The notes under the pieces were generated by a model. It was not told where the DNA came from, searched no databases, and worked only from the letters and a program-made list of their open reading frames with translations. From positions 1,674,001-1,738,000 of the forward strand of contig NZ_JAOWPS010000001.1 of assembly GCF_025753795.1 (NCBI RefSeq): DNA of 64,000 nt, given 5' to 3'. The translations under genes and the position numbers were made by a program. This DNA is from Mesorhizobium sp. YC-39. GTDB lineage: Bacteria; Pseudomonadota; Alphaproteobacteria; Rhizobiales; Rhizobiaceae. Shown one piece after another: positions 8,031 to 15,890 of this stretch; position 1 is the stretch's first letter, and every line of letters begins with the position of its first letter.

Positions 8031-9200
8031 TCAGGCTCCTCCACCGGCAGCGCCGGACACCTGCGCCGGGACACTGTCCCGAAACAGGCGATTGAGATCG
8101 GCAACGACCCGGGCGGCTTGGCGCCCGGAGGTCATGCCGGAAATGATGCAGTCGGATGCCGCCTGCTGGAACGCCATGTAGCCGTCATGGCGCGGCCGCA
8201 CCCATGCGCCTTCCAGCGTCGCGCGCGTATCGCTGTAGAAATTGCCGGTCGCGGCATTGACGGTCTGGTCCTCCCACGCTGCCGCATGGCCCGGCTGGCC
8301 GCCAGAGGCGGCGTAGGTGCCGCGCTGGACTTCGCCGCTGGCGACCCAATAGGCGAAATCGATCGCGGCATCTTTCGCCCTGGAGAAGGCAGAGACCGCT
8401 ATGCCCGTGCCGCCAAGCGCCGAACCGATCGGGCCGCCGGAGCCGATCAGCGGAATGTCGGCAAAGGCCAACCGGTTCGCGCGAAAACCAGTCATCGCAT
8501 AGGAGACATAGCCATAAATCAGCGGCGCGCAGACGATCCTGGAATCGGCCTCCGCCATGCGTTCCGAAACGGCGATCGGATCCATCTCGATGCAGGCCGG
8601 GTCGACCAGCGCCGCGATCTCGCGCATCGTCTCGAAGACGTTACCGCCGGCCCCGCTATCGATGAGATCAACTGATGGATCGGTCGCGCAGGGATGACCG
8701 AGATTGCCGGCAAGCGTGAAGAACGCCATCAGGCAATGGGGCGGGCGCAGCGGCAGCAGCACGCGGCCTTGCCGGGCGAGATCGAGCACCTCGCTCCAGC
8801 GCGCAGGCGGGCGATCAAGCGCGTCCGGCCGCCAGGCCTGGACCTGGCTCGCCGCATCGATCGGAAAGGCCCATTGCCGCCCCTGCCAGTTATAGCTCGG
8901 ATAGGATTGGCCGACGCTGCCCGAGGCCAGGGCCGCAAGCTCCGCCTCGCGGCCCGCGACATCCAGCGCCTCGAGGCAGCGCTCCGCCGTGATCTGGCCG
9001 ACATGCGGGTGGTCGATGACGATCAAATCATAGGCCCGCGCCAGTTCCTCGACCGGGAAGGATTCGAAATCCTGCAGCGAGCGCTTGTCCCATGCGATGG
9101 CAACACCGGTTTTCTGCTCCCAAAGGGAAGAGCAGGCGACCATGGGATCGAATCCGCGCGGATGGCTCCAGGTCATGCCTTTGAGCGTGTGCGTATTCAC
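8031..9200 (-). CDS. Solute-binding-protein-like protein without signal peptide
   Basis: A 389-residue protein with the overall look of a family-1 extracellular solute-binding protein (SYNWQGRQWAFPIDAASQVQAWRPD near residue 100, and RAKDAAIDFAYWVASGEVQRGTYAASGGQPGH near residue 290). It has no signal peptide: the N-terminus is VNTHTLKGMTWSHPRG. The GTG at 9200 overlaps the TGA of the CoA-transferase gene as GTGA, supporting the start; an internal ATG nine codons later also gives no signal. It is thus predicted cytoplasmic, translated with a CoA-transferase and lying 25 bases before a genuine periplasmic binding protein. A role as a cytoplasmic ligand-binding or enzyme-accessory protein is possible but unproven. 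Confidence 0.75.
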   Translation of the reverse strand: MNTHTLKGMTWSHPRGFDPMVACSSLWEQKTGVAIAWDKRSLQDFESFPVEELARAYDLIVIDHPHVGQITAERCLEALDVAGREAELAALASGSVGQSYPSYNWQGRQWAFPIDAASQVQAWRPDALDRPPARWSEVLDLARQGRVLLPLRPPHCLMAFFTLAGNLGHPCATDPSVDLIDSGAGGNVFETMREIAALVDPACIEMDPIAVSERMAEADSRIVCAPLIYGYVSYAMTGFRANRLAFADIPLIGSGGPIGSALGGTGIAVSAFSRAKDAAIDFAYWVASGEVQRGTYAASGGQPGHAAAWEDQTVNAATGNFYSDTRATLEGAWVRPRHDGYMAFQQAASDCIISGMTSGRQAARVVADLNRLFRDSVPAQVSGAAGGGA

Positions 9201-10357
9201 AGGCCGAATTCCTCGCGGATTCTGGTGCTGTGCTCGCCGATGCGGGGTGCTGCCCGATCGACCTTGGCTCTGATGCCATCGACCCTGAGCGGCGAACTGG
9301 TGGTGAGGATCGAGACGTCGTCCTCGCGCGTCACGGTCTGCAGCATGCCGAGCGACTGGAACCCCTCGCTTGCCAGCATCTCCGGCCAGGTCAGCACCTT
9401 GGCGCACCAGATGTCGGCCGGTTCCAGAATGGCCAGCCATTCGTCGATCGTCCCGGTGGCGATCCTCTGCGCAATGATCGCCTTGATGTCGTCGCGCGCG
9501 GTGAACCACGATGCCGGTCTGTCGCGATAGGGTGCCAGTTCGCCAAGCGACAGAAGATCGGCCAACTTGGGGATCGGCGTCATGGCGACAGCGAGGTAGC
9601 CGTCCTTGGCGGGGTACACGCCATAAGGCGCCGACAGATAGGCATGCGCGCTGCGGAAACTGGAGCGCCTGGGCAGGCGGCGGCCGTCATTGAGATGCGT
9701 GGTCAGCACCTCGAACTGGAAGTCGATCAGTGCTTCCAGCAGGCTGGTTTCGATATGGCTTCCCTGGCCGGTGATGCCACGCCGCACCAGTGCTGCCAGG
9801 ATGCCTTGCGCGCAGGCCGCGCCCGCCAGCATGTCGCCGATGGCGAGGCCGAACGGCACCGGTCCCTGGTCTTCGTCGCCGTTCAGCCACATCACACCGG
9901 AGCGCGCTTGCGCCAGCAGATCCTGGCCGGGTCGCTTGACCCATGGGCCATCCTCGCCATAGCCGCTGATCGAGGCATAGACCAGGCGCGGGTTGATCTC
10001 GCGGACGGACTCGTAGTCCAAGCCGAGCCGCTCGATGACGCCCGGCCGGAAATTCTGGATCAGCACATCGGCCTTGGCCAGAAGCCCGCGCAGCGCCTTG
10101 AGATCGGCCTCGTTCTTGAGGTCGATGGCGAGGCTTTCCTTGGCTCGGTTGATGGCATGGAAGATCGTGGAATCGCCACCGATCTCGGTGTCGCTGAGGT
10201 AGAGCCGGCGCGACAGGTCGCCGCCATCCGGACGTTCGATCTTGATGACGCGGGCGCCAAGGTCGAGCAGCCGGAGCGAACAATAGGGTCCGGACAGGAA
10301 CTGGCTCATATCGACGACGACGAGACCGGCAAGCGGCAATTCGGCTGCTGCCGGCAT
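9197..10357 (-). CDS. CaiB/BaiF family CoA-transferase
   Basis: Family III CoA-transferase, 386 residues, which moves CoA between carboxylic acids in the cytoplasm. The start GLVVVDMSQFLSGPYCSLRLLDLGARVIKIERP is diagnostic. The catalytic Asp that forms the acyl anhydride is expected at Asp175 (GLAIGDMLAGAA). The ATG at 10357 follows the stop of the MaoC-like gene by two bases. The paired MaoC-like gene and the coupled binding-protein-like gene suggest activation of a carboxylate followed by hydration or a related step, resembling mesaconate- or citramalate-type chemistry, but the substrate cannot be deduced. Confidence 0.93.
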   Translation of the reverse strand: MPAAAELPLAGLVVVDMSQFLSGPYCSLRLLDLGARVIKIERPDGGDLSRRLYLSDTEIGGDSTIFHAINRAKESLAIDLKNEADLKALRGLLAKADVLIQNFRPGVIERLGLDYESVREINPRLVYASISGYGEDGPWVKRPGQDLLAQARSGVMWLNGDEDQGPVPFGLAIGDMLAGAACAQGILAALVRRGITGQGSHIETSLLEALIDFQFEVLTTHLNDGRRLPRRSSFRSAHAYLSAPYGVYPAKDGYLAVAMTPIPKLADLLSLGELAPYRDRPASWFTARDDIKAIIAQRIATGTIDEWLAILEPADIWCAKVLTWPEMLASEGFQSLGMLQTVTREDDVSILTTSSPLRVDGIRAKVDRAAPRIGEHSTRIREEFGL

Positions 10358-10359
10358 CG

Positions 10360-10911
10360 TTATTTCTCCGTCTTGCCGACGAAATCGGCAGGGTTGCGGT
10401 ACTTCACCGTCTGCAGGTGCTCGCAATAGAGAACCAGCTCGCCTTCGCCCTTGAACACTTCATAGCTGGCGCGGATCAGCCCCATCTCCTTGTAGCGAGG
10501 CTTCTTGTCGAGGTTGGAGCGGATCGAATAGATCGTATCACCAATGAAGACAGGCTTTATGAAACGCAGTCTGTCGTAGCCATAGGAAAAGGCATTGATG
10601 CAATTGGTGGCGACCAGCCCCAGCCCCGCCGAGAAGACAAAGGCGCCGGCGATCAGCCGCTTGCCGAAAATGCCTTCGCTCTCGGCAAACATCTGGTCCT
10701 GCACATAAGGGTGGATATCGAGCACCAGCGTATTGAAAAGGTGGCTGTCGCCCTCCGCCATCGTGCGGCGCAAAGACCGGATTTTCTGGCCGACCGGCCA
10801 ATCTTCATAGAACCAGTTTTCCGCGTTCCACACCGGCAGCGCGGCGTGCTCCTCAGGCATATTGGCAGGATGCGTCGAGGCGACGCCGACAGTTGGTGCA
10901 AAGTCGTTCAT
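10360..10911 (-). CDS. MaoC-like hot-dog dehydratase family protein
   Basis: A 183-residue single hot-dog protein of the MaoC dehydratase family, first gene of the minus-strand operon. The usual (R)-hydratase active-site motif DxNPxHxD appears here as DIHPYVQD (Asp65 to Asp72): the Asp is kept, but the catalytic His position is Val70 and the Asn position is His67. The segment [24 protein letters not shown] matches the rest of the family active-site helix. The ATG at 10911 has only a weak ribosome binding site. It may be a hydratase with shifted catalytic residues or a thioester-binding protein without hydratase activity. Confidence 0.82.
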   Translation of the reverse strand: MNDFAPTVGVASTHPANMPEEHAALPVWNAENWFYEDWPVGQKIRSLRRTMAEGDSHLFNTLVLDIHPYVQDQMFAESEGIFGKRLIAGAFVFSAGLGLVATNCINAFSYGYDRLRFIKPVFIGDTIYSIRSNLDKKPRYKEMGLIRASYEVFKGEGELVLYCEHLQTVKYRNPADFVGKTEK

Positions 10912-11008
10912 GTCCGGCTCCGCCAGCCCAGGGCGCGGAACCGCACGACCGCTTGAACATGCAGCAAAGCGTCGAAAAGCACGGCGTCTCCTCCCGTCAA
11001 TCTTCTTT

Positions 11009-11025
11009 TGTAAATAGTATTTTCA
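11009..11025. promoter_or_regulatory. 17-bp near-palindrome in divergent promoter
   Basis: TGTAAATAGTATTTTCA is a 17-base near-palindrome (AAATA-G-TATTT perfect core, 7 of 8 outer positions symmetric) in the AT-rich centre of the gap between the minus-strand MaoC operon and the plus-strand lactonase gene. It could be one operator controlling both directions; the GntR gene at 12253 is the nearest candidate regulator. Confidence 0.4.
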
Positions 11026-11110
11026 CATATGGGGTTGCGTTGCAAGCGTGAACAGGCGAAATTTTGGCTGTTCCCGCGCGCCGAAGCGCTGGCGGGCAGG
11101 GGAGGAAATC

Positions 11111-12208
11111 ATGCGGAATACCTGTCTGGTCTTCATCGGCAGCCTGAACCGCGAGGCGCCGTATTTTCAGGGCGCGCGCGGTGTCGGCCTCAGCGTCTAC
11201 GGCTTCGACGAAGAGACGCTGGAAACGCGAAAACTGGCCGAGACCAATGACATCGACAATCCGACATTCCTGTCGGTGACCCCGGACGGCGCGCGTATCT
11301 ACGCCAACTCGGAAGTCTTCGCCTGGCGGGAAGGAACTGTCTCCGCCTACAGCTTCGATCGCGCGACGGCTACGCTAAGCTATCTGAACAAGCAGCCTTC
11401 GCTGGGCAGTATCACCGCGCACAACACCATCACCCGCGACGGAACGAAGCTTTTGGTGGCGAATTACGGCATGGGCGAGGGTGGACCGGACCGGGCAGTG
11501 GCTGTCTATGGTTTCGAGGAGAACGGCGCACTGTCGGCGCCGCTGGCCAGCGTATCGCATAAAGGCACCGGCCCGAACGCGGTACGGCAGGAGCGCTCTC
11601 ACGCCCACAGCGTGACGGAAACCGTTGGCGGTGGAACAGCTGTTGTCGCGGACCTCGGCATCGACCGGCTGGTCTCCTATCGGATCGAGCCGGATGGGAG
11701 CCTGAAAAAGCTCGCCGAATCCGCTCTTCCGCCAGGTGCCGGCCCACGTCATCTTGCCTTGCACCCCAACGGACGCTTTGTCTTCGTCATGAACGAACTG
11801 GACTCGACCATCGTTTCGATGGCGCTGGACGAAGCCAGCGGCAAGCTCTCGGTCATCGACGCCAGGCCGGCGGTGCCGGCCGAGGCGCGCGACAGCAACC
11901 ATTGCGCCGATATCCAGATCTCGCCGGACGGCCGTTTTGTCTATGGCTCCAACCGTGGTCACGACAGCATCGTCGTCATGGCCGTCGACCAGCAGACCGG
12001 GGCATTGAGCCTGGTCGATTACGTCCCTTGTGGGGGTTCGACGCCGCGCAATCTCGCGCTGACCCCGTCCGGCGGTCATCTCTTCTCAGCCAATCAAAAT
12101 GCCGACCGCATTTCGATCTTTGCCCGCGACGCCGACAGCGGCACGCTGACCGACACCGGAGGGGCCATCGAGATCGGCACGCCGATGTGCGTCAAGATCG
12201 TAAGCTGA
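11111..12208 (+). CDS. Beta-propeller lactonase (YbhE/Pgl type)
   Basis: A 365-residue seven-bladed beta-propeller of the lactonase/6-phosphogluconolactonase (Pgl) group. Repeated blade motifs are visible: FLSVTPDGARIYANSE, HLALHPNGRFVFVMNE, DIQISPDGRFVYGSNRGHDSI and NLALTPSGGHLFSANQNADRI. The ATG at 11111 has GGGGAGGAAATC directly before it. No signal peptide, so cytoplasmic. It is divergent from the MaoC/transporter operon and convergent with the GntR gene; hydrolysis of a sugar lactone would fit an imported sugar being oxidised. Assignment to 6-phosphogluconolactone specifically is not justified. Confidence 0.85.
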   Translation: MRNTCLVFIGSLNREAPYFQGARGVGLSVYGFDEETLETRKLAETNDIDNPTFLSVTPDGARIYANSEVFAWREGTVSAYSFDRATATLSYLNKQPSLGSITAHNTITRDGTKLLVANYGMGEGGPDRAVAVYGFEENGALSAPLASVSHKGTGPNAVRQERSHAHSVTETVGGGTAVVADLGIDRLVSYRIEPDGSLKKLAESALPPGAGPRHLALHPNGRFVFVMNELDSTIVSMALDEASGKLSVIDARPAVPAEARDSNHCADIQISPDGRFVYGSNRGHDSIVVMAVDQQTGALSLVDYVPCGGSTPRNLALTPSGGHLFSANQNADRISIFARDADSGTLTDTGGAIEIGTPMCVKIVS

Positions 12209-12252
12209 ATCGTTTCTTGCGGGTCTGGTAGTACGACCTGGATCGGTGTTGG

Positions 12253-12933
12253 TTACCCCAGCAAACCGACCAGCACGTCGAAGGCCGCATCGATGTCGGC
12301 GCGGACCGCGGCCCGAACCGCTTCCGCATCCCGGTCGCGCAGCGCCGCAAACATCGCCTGATGGTGCTCGTTGGCGGTCGAATAGTTCCCGGAATCGTGC
12401 AGCATGTTGAAATACGGGCTGATCTGCAGCCACAGGTTTTCGATGATGTTGAGCATGTTCTCGGAGCCGGCCGCCCGATAGATCGAGAAATGAAAGGCGT
12501 AGTTGGCCCTGAGATAGGATTTGACGTCGCCGGCGGCGTTGGCCTGTTCGAGCGCATCGAGATGTTGGCGCAGCAGCGCCACGCCCTGGTCGTCCATGCG
12601 CTCCGCGGCCCATGCGGCGGCGATCGCTTCGATCTCGTACCGGACATTCCTGAGATCGATGAGGCGGGCGCGGCTGAGCGCCGGAATGCCGATCGATCGG
12701 CCCGAAACCACCATGAGCGCATTGGCGGCGGTCAGGCGCCGTAGCGCCTCCCTGACCGGCATCGGGCTGACGCCGAAAGCATCGGCAAGGCTCTGAACCG
12801 TAACCATCTCGCCCGGCACGATGCTGCCGTCGAGGATCAATTCGGTGACATGGCGATAAACCCTGTCCTGCAGGGTTTCCCTGGACAGGGGTGTGATCTC
12901 GACTCCCGGCTTCCTGAACGCCGATCCAGCCAT
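12253..12933 (-). CDS. GntR family regulator, FCD (FadR) type
   Basis: A 226-residue regulator. The N-terminal winged helix (about residues 15-85: TLQDRVYRHVTELILDGSIVPGE, VQSLADAFGVSPMPVREALRRLTA) is followed by an all-helical FCD ligand domain with RYEIEAIAAAWAA, ANYAFHFSIYRAAGS and EHHQAMFAALRDRDAEAVRAA, which hold the usual Asp/His metal-ligand positions. Divergent from the sugar importer that begins at 13150 and separated from it by 216 bases containing two palindromes, so it is the probable regulator of that operon. Ligands of FCD proteins are usually carboxylic acids. Confidence 0.93.
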   Translation of the reverse strand: MAGSAFRKPGVEITPLSRETLQDRVYRHVTELILDGSIVPGEMVTVQSLADAFGVSPMPVREALRRLTAANALMVVSGRSIGIPALSRARLIDLRNVRYEIEAIAAAWAAERMDDQGVALLRQHLDALEQANAAGDVKSYLRANYAFHFSIYRAAGSENMLNIIENLWLQISPYFNMLHDSGNYSTANEHHQAMFAALRDRDAEAVRAAVRADIDAAFDVLVGLLG

Positions 12934-13025
12934 CTCCCATCAACCTTCCCGCCCGAGGGCGACGCTACCGCTGTGTCCGGAATGCAAGGTTCGGATTGCT
13001 GCGTCAAGCGGCCTCGACCAGCGTT

Positions 13026-13063
13026 TTGATATCAAGAGATTTCATCATTGATCTTTGATCAAA
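13026..13063. promoter_or_regulatory. Two TTGAT-type palindromes upstream of sugar operon
   Basis: TTGATATCAA (13026-13035) and TTTGATCAAA (13054-13063) are two perfect 10-base palindromes with the same TTGAT/ATCAA character, centres 28 bases apart, in the gap between the GntR gene and the importer operon. They are plausible operators of the GntR/FCD protein and of its own promoter. Confidence 0.45.
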
Positions 13064-13149
13064 TCATGATACGGTCGATGGCATCGAATGACAAGGGTTA
13101 CGTTTCGTGCCTTTGGGAGGCATTCGGTCGTTCGGATTGGGAGGAATTC

Positions 13150-14277
13150 ATGGGTATCGGATTGAAAGTCCGGCGGCTCACGCTGCTGGCCGGCATGGCT
13201 GCATGCGCTTTTGGCCTGTCCGCCGCGCAGGCGGCTGAAAAGCACAAGATATTTCTCAGCATGAGCTATATCGGCAACGATTGGCAGGCGGAGGCGGCCA
13301 ACATGGTCAAGGCCATGGCCGCTCACAAGAGCTTGGCCGACAAGGTCGACCTGCAGGTCCAGGTAGCCGGACCGAACGCGCAACGCCAGATCCAGCAGAT
13401 CAACGCAATGGTGCAAAGCGGCGCCGAGGCGATCGTCGTCTACCCGATCTCGCCGACCGCGCTCAATCAGGTCGTGAAGAATGCCTGCGACAAAGGTGTG
13501 AAGGTCTTTGCCTACGACGCCGAGATCACCGAGCCCTGTGCCTACAACGTCCATATCGATCAGTTGGAAGCGGGCAGGGTGACCGCCGAATGGCTTGCAA
13601 AGAAGCTCAATGGCAAGGGTAACATCATCGCCATCACCGGTGTTCCCGGCACATCCGTCGACGATCAACGGACAAAGGCAGCCAAGGAAGTCTTCGCCAA
13701 ATATCCTGACATCAAGATCGTTGGCGAGGCTGTCGGCATGTGGAGCCAGGCGGTTGCCCGCACCGAGCTTTCTAAGATCCTGGCCACCCGCAACTGGGAC
13801 GACATCAACGGTCTGTGGATGCAGGTCGGCTGCTTCACCGCCAACTCGATGCAGCTTGAGGCCGGCAAGAAGACCAGCGAACTCCTGCCATGCGCCGGCG
13901 AAGGCTCCAATGGCGGCCGCATCCAGATGCTGCCGGAAGGGACCGAGGTCGAAGGTGCGGCGTCTCCCTATGCACCGCTTGGCGCGCAACGCATTTCCTA
14001 CGCCTCGCCGCCTTATTCCGGGGCACTCGCCTTGAAGCTGGCCGTCGAAGCGATTGAAGGCAAGGATGTGCCGAAAACCACGATCCTGCCGCTGCCGGTT
14101 GTCACCAGTGAGACGATCAAGCTGTGCGACGAAGGCACCTGGGCGGAAATGAAGGCCGGCTGCAACGCCTTCAAGCCGTCGCTCGTCTCCAATCCCGGCT
14201 GGTTCGCCTCGATCTTCTCGGATCAGACGCCCGAGATCGGCCTCGCGGCTGCCCTCGTCGGCCAGCCGGAAGAATAG
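13150..14277 (+). CDS. Ribose-type ABC transporter substrate-binding protein
   Basis: A 375-residue periplasmic type-1 binding protein. The signal peptide is MGIGLKVRRLTLLAGMAACAFGLSAAQA followed by AEKHK; the ATG at 13150 has GGAGGAATTC in front, while in-frame codons upstream enter the promoter. Sugar-binding-protein hallmarks: FLSMSYIGNDWQAEAANMVKAMA, QRQIQQINAMVQSGAEAIVVYP, AYDAEITEPCAYNVHIDQ and ITGVPGTSVDDQRTKAA. Two Cys in LWMQVGCFTANS and KLCDEGTW may form a disulfide. First gene of a seven-gene operon with an ATPase, a fused permease and four catabolic enzymes. Substrate unknown, but the enzymes suggest a sugar or sugar acid. Confidence 0.93.
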   Translation: MGIGLKVRRLTLLAGMAACAFGLSAAQAAEKHKIFLSMSYIGNDWQAEAANMVKAMAAHKSLADKVDLQVQVAGPNAQRQIQQINAMVQSGAEAIVVYPISPTALNQVVKNACDKGVKVFAYDAEITEPCAYNVHIDQLEAGRVTAEWLAKKLNGKGNIIAITGVPGTSVDDQRTKAAKEVFAKYPDIKIVGEAVGMWSQAVARTELSKILATRNWDDINGLWMQVGCFTANSMQLEAGKKTSELLPCAGEGSNGGRIQMLPEGTEVEGAASPYAPLGAQRISYASPPYSGALALKLAVEAIEGKDVPKTTILPLPVVTSETIKLCDEGTWAEMKAGCNAFKPSLVSNPGWFASIFSDQTPEIGLAAALVGQPEE

Positions 14278-14294
14278 CCTCCCAAGGCGATCGT

Positions 14295-14327
14295 GACGAT
14301 GCACGGACATTGCTTCCGTGCATCGTC
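14295..14327 (+). terminator. Strong hairpin after binding-protein gene
   Basis: A perfect 13-bp stem (GACGATGCACGGA at 14295-14307 and TCCGTGCATCGTC at 14315-14327) with a 7-base loop lies in the 80-base gap between the binding-protein and ATPase genes. No T-run follows. It probably protects the upstream mRNA or partly attenuates transcription into the transporter genes. Confidence 0.6.
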
Positions 14328-14357
14328 GATCTGGGCAAAGGCTAGCGATCGAGGACA

Positions 14358-15890
14358 ATGACAGAACACCCCGAGCTTCCCGCCGTCGAGATCGACGGCA
14401 TCAGCAAGGCCTTCGGCCCGACCGTCGCGCTCGACCGCGTGTCGTTTCGGATCGCGCCCGGCAGCGTCCATGCGCTGCTGGGGGAAAATGGAGCCGGCAA
14501 GTCGACGCTGGTGAAACTCCTGTCGGGGCTAGTGCGGCCGAGCGAAGGCCATGTCCGTGTCTTCGGCAAGGAGATCGGCTACGGCGCGCCGCGCGCCGCG
14601 CACGCGCTGGGTGTGCAGACCGCGTTCCAGGAGATGACCCTGGTGCGCGATCTCACCGTCCTCGACAACATGCTGCTGCCCTATGCCCCGGTCGGCGTCT
14701 CCGGTCTGATCCGCCGCGCTGCCGCACGCAAGGTGGTCCACCGCCACATCGACGATCTCGGTTTTTCCGTCGATCTCGATGCCGAGGTGGGCGAGCTCGA
14801 GCTATCGGTGCGCCAGAAGATCGAGATCGCGCGCGCCGTCTATCGCAAGCCACGCATCCTGCTGCTCGACGAGCCGACCTCGACGCTTGCCGGCCGCGAT
14901 GTCGACTGGCTGGGCGAGATCATCGCCAGGTTGAAAGCGGAAGGCACGACCATCGTCTTCATCACCCATCGCATGCGCGAGGTCCGTGCCTTCTGCGAGA
15001 AGCTGACAATTCTCAGAAACGGCCGCCATATCGTCACCGCCCCGGTCGCCGATGTTTCGGACGCCGACGTGATCGAAAAGATCATCGGCCGCAGCATCGA
15101 GCAGACCTTTCCGCCCAAGCCCGACGGCGCCCAGGCTTTCGGGCCGCCGGTTCTGGGCGTTCGCGACCTGAAGGTCGGGCGCAAGCTCGACGGCGTCGGC
15201 TTCGACCTGCGCAAGGGCGAGATCCTCGGCGTCGCAGGGCTGCAGGGCATGGGCCAGCAGGACCTGTTTCTGGCCTGCTTCGGCATGGCCGAAATCACCC
15301 GGGGTGACATCCTGGTCGACGGCCGTAAGGTATGGCTTGGTTCGCCTGCGGATGCGCTGCGGCCCAACATGGCGATCGGCCTGGTGCCTGAGGACCGCAA
15401 GTCCGAAGGTCTGTTCCTGAAATTGTCGGGCAGTGAGAACGCCACGCTGCCAGTGGTGTCGCGCTTCACACGTCTCGGCCTCGTCGACGCCCAAGCCGAG
15501 ACGCGCGCCGTCGAGGAGGCGTTCGCCACTGTCGAAGTCGACCGCCGCGCGCTGTGGACGCGGGCGGGCGCGTTTTCCGGCGGCAATCAGCAAAAGATCG
15601 CCATTGCCAAATGGCTGGTGGCGCAGAGCCGCGTCCTGCTTCTGTTCGATCCCACCCGCGGCATCGATGTCGGTACCAAGCACGAACTCTATGTGATGAT
15701 GCGAAACTACGTGGCCGCCGGCGGCTCGATCCTGCTGCACTCGACCGAGATTCCCGAACTGGTCCACCAATGCGACCGGGTCCTGGTTCTCTATGACGGG
15801 CGCATCGCGGCCGAACTCGAAGGCGACGCCATTACCGAACCGGCCATCATGCGCCCGGCGCTCGGGCATGCCGGGGAAATCGCCGCATGA
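14358..15890 (+). CDS. Sugar ABC transporter ATPase (RbsA type, two domains)
   Basis: A 510-residue two-domain ATPase. Domain 1: Walker A GENGAGKS (42-49), the divergent signature LSVRQKIEIARA near residue 150, Walker B ILLLDEPTSTLAG and His in FITHRMREV. Domain 2: degenerate Walker A LQGMGQQD near residue 295, signature FSGGNQQKIAIAKWL near 407, and LLLFDPTRGIDVG near 427. This is the conventional fused form, unlike the split pair at 5198-6716. Its stop overlaps the next ATG by four bases. Confidence 0.95.
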   Translation: MTEHPELPAVEIDGISKAFGPTVALDRVSFRIAPGSVHALLGENGAGKSTLVKLLSGLVRPSEGHVRVFGKEIGYGAPRAAHALGVQTAFQEMTLVRDLTVLDNMLLPYAPVGVSGLIRRAAARKVVHRHIDDLGFSVDLDAEVGELELSVRQKIEIARAVYRKPRILLLDEPTSTLAGRDVDWLGEIIARLKAEGTTIVFITHRMREVRAFCEKLTILRNGRHIVTAPVADVSDADVIEKIIGRSIEQTFPPKPDGAQAFGPPVLGVRDLKVGRKLDGVGFDLRKGEILGVAGLQGMGQQDLFLACFGMAEITRGDILVDGRKVWLGSPADALRPNMAIGLVPEDRKSEGLFLKLSGSENATLPVVSRFTRLGLVDAQAETRAVEEAFATVEVDRRALWTRAGAFSGGNQQKIAIAKWLVAQSRVLLLFDPTRGIDVGTKHELYVMMRNYVAAGGSILLHSTEIPELVHQCDRVLVLYDGRIAAELEGDAITEPAIMRPALGHAGEIAA

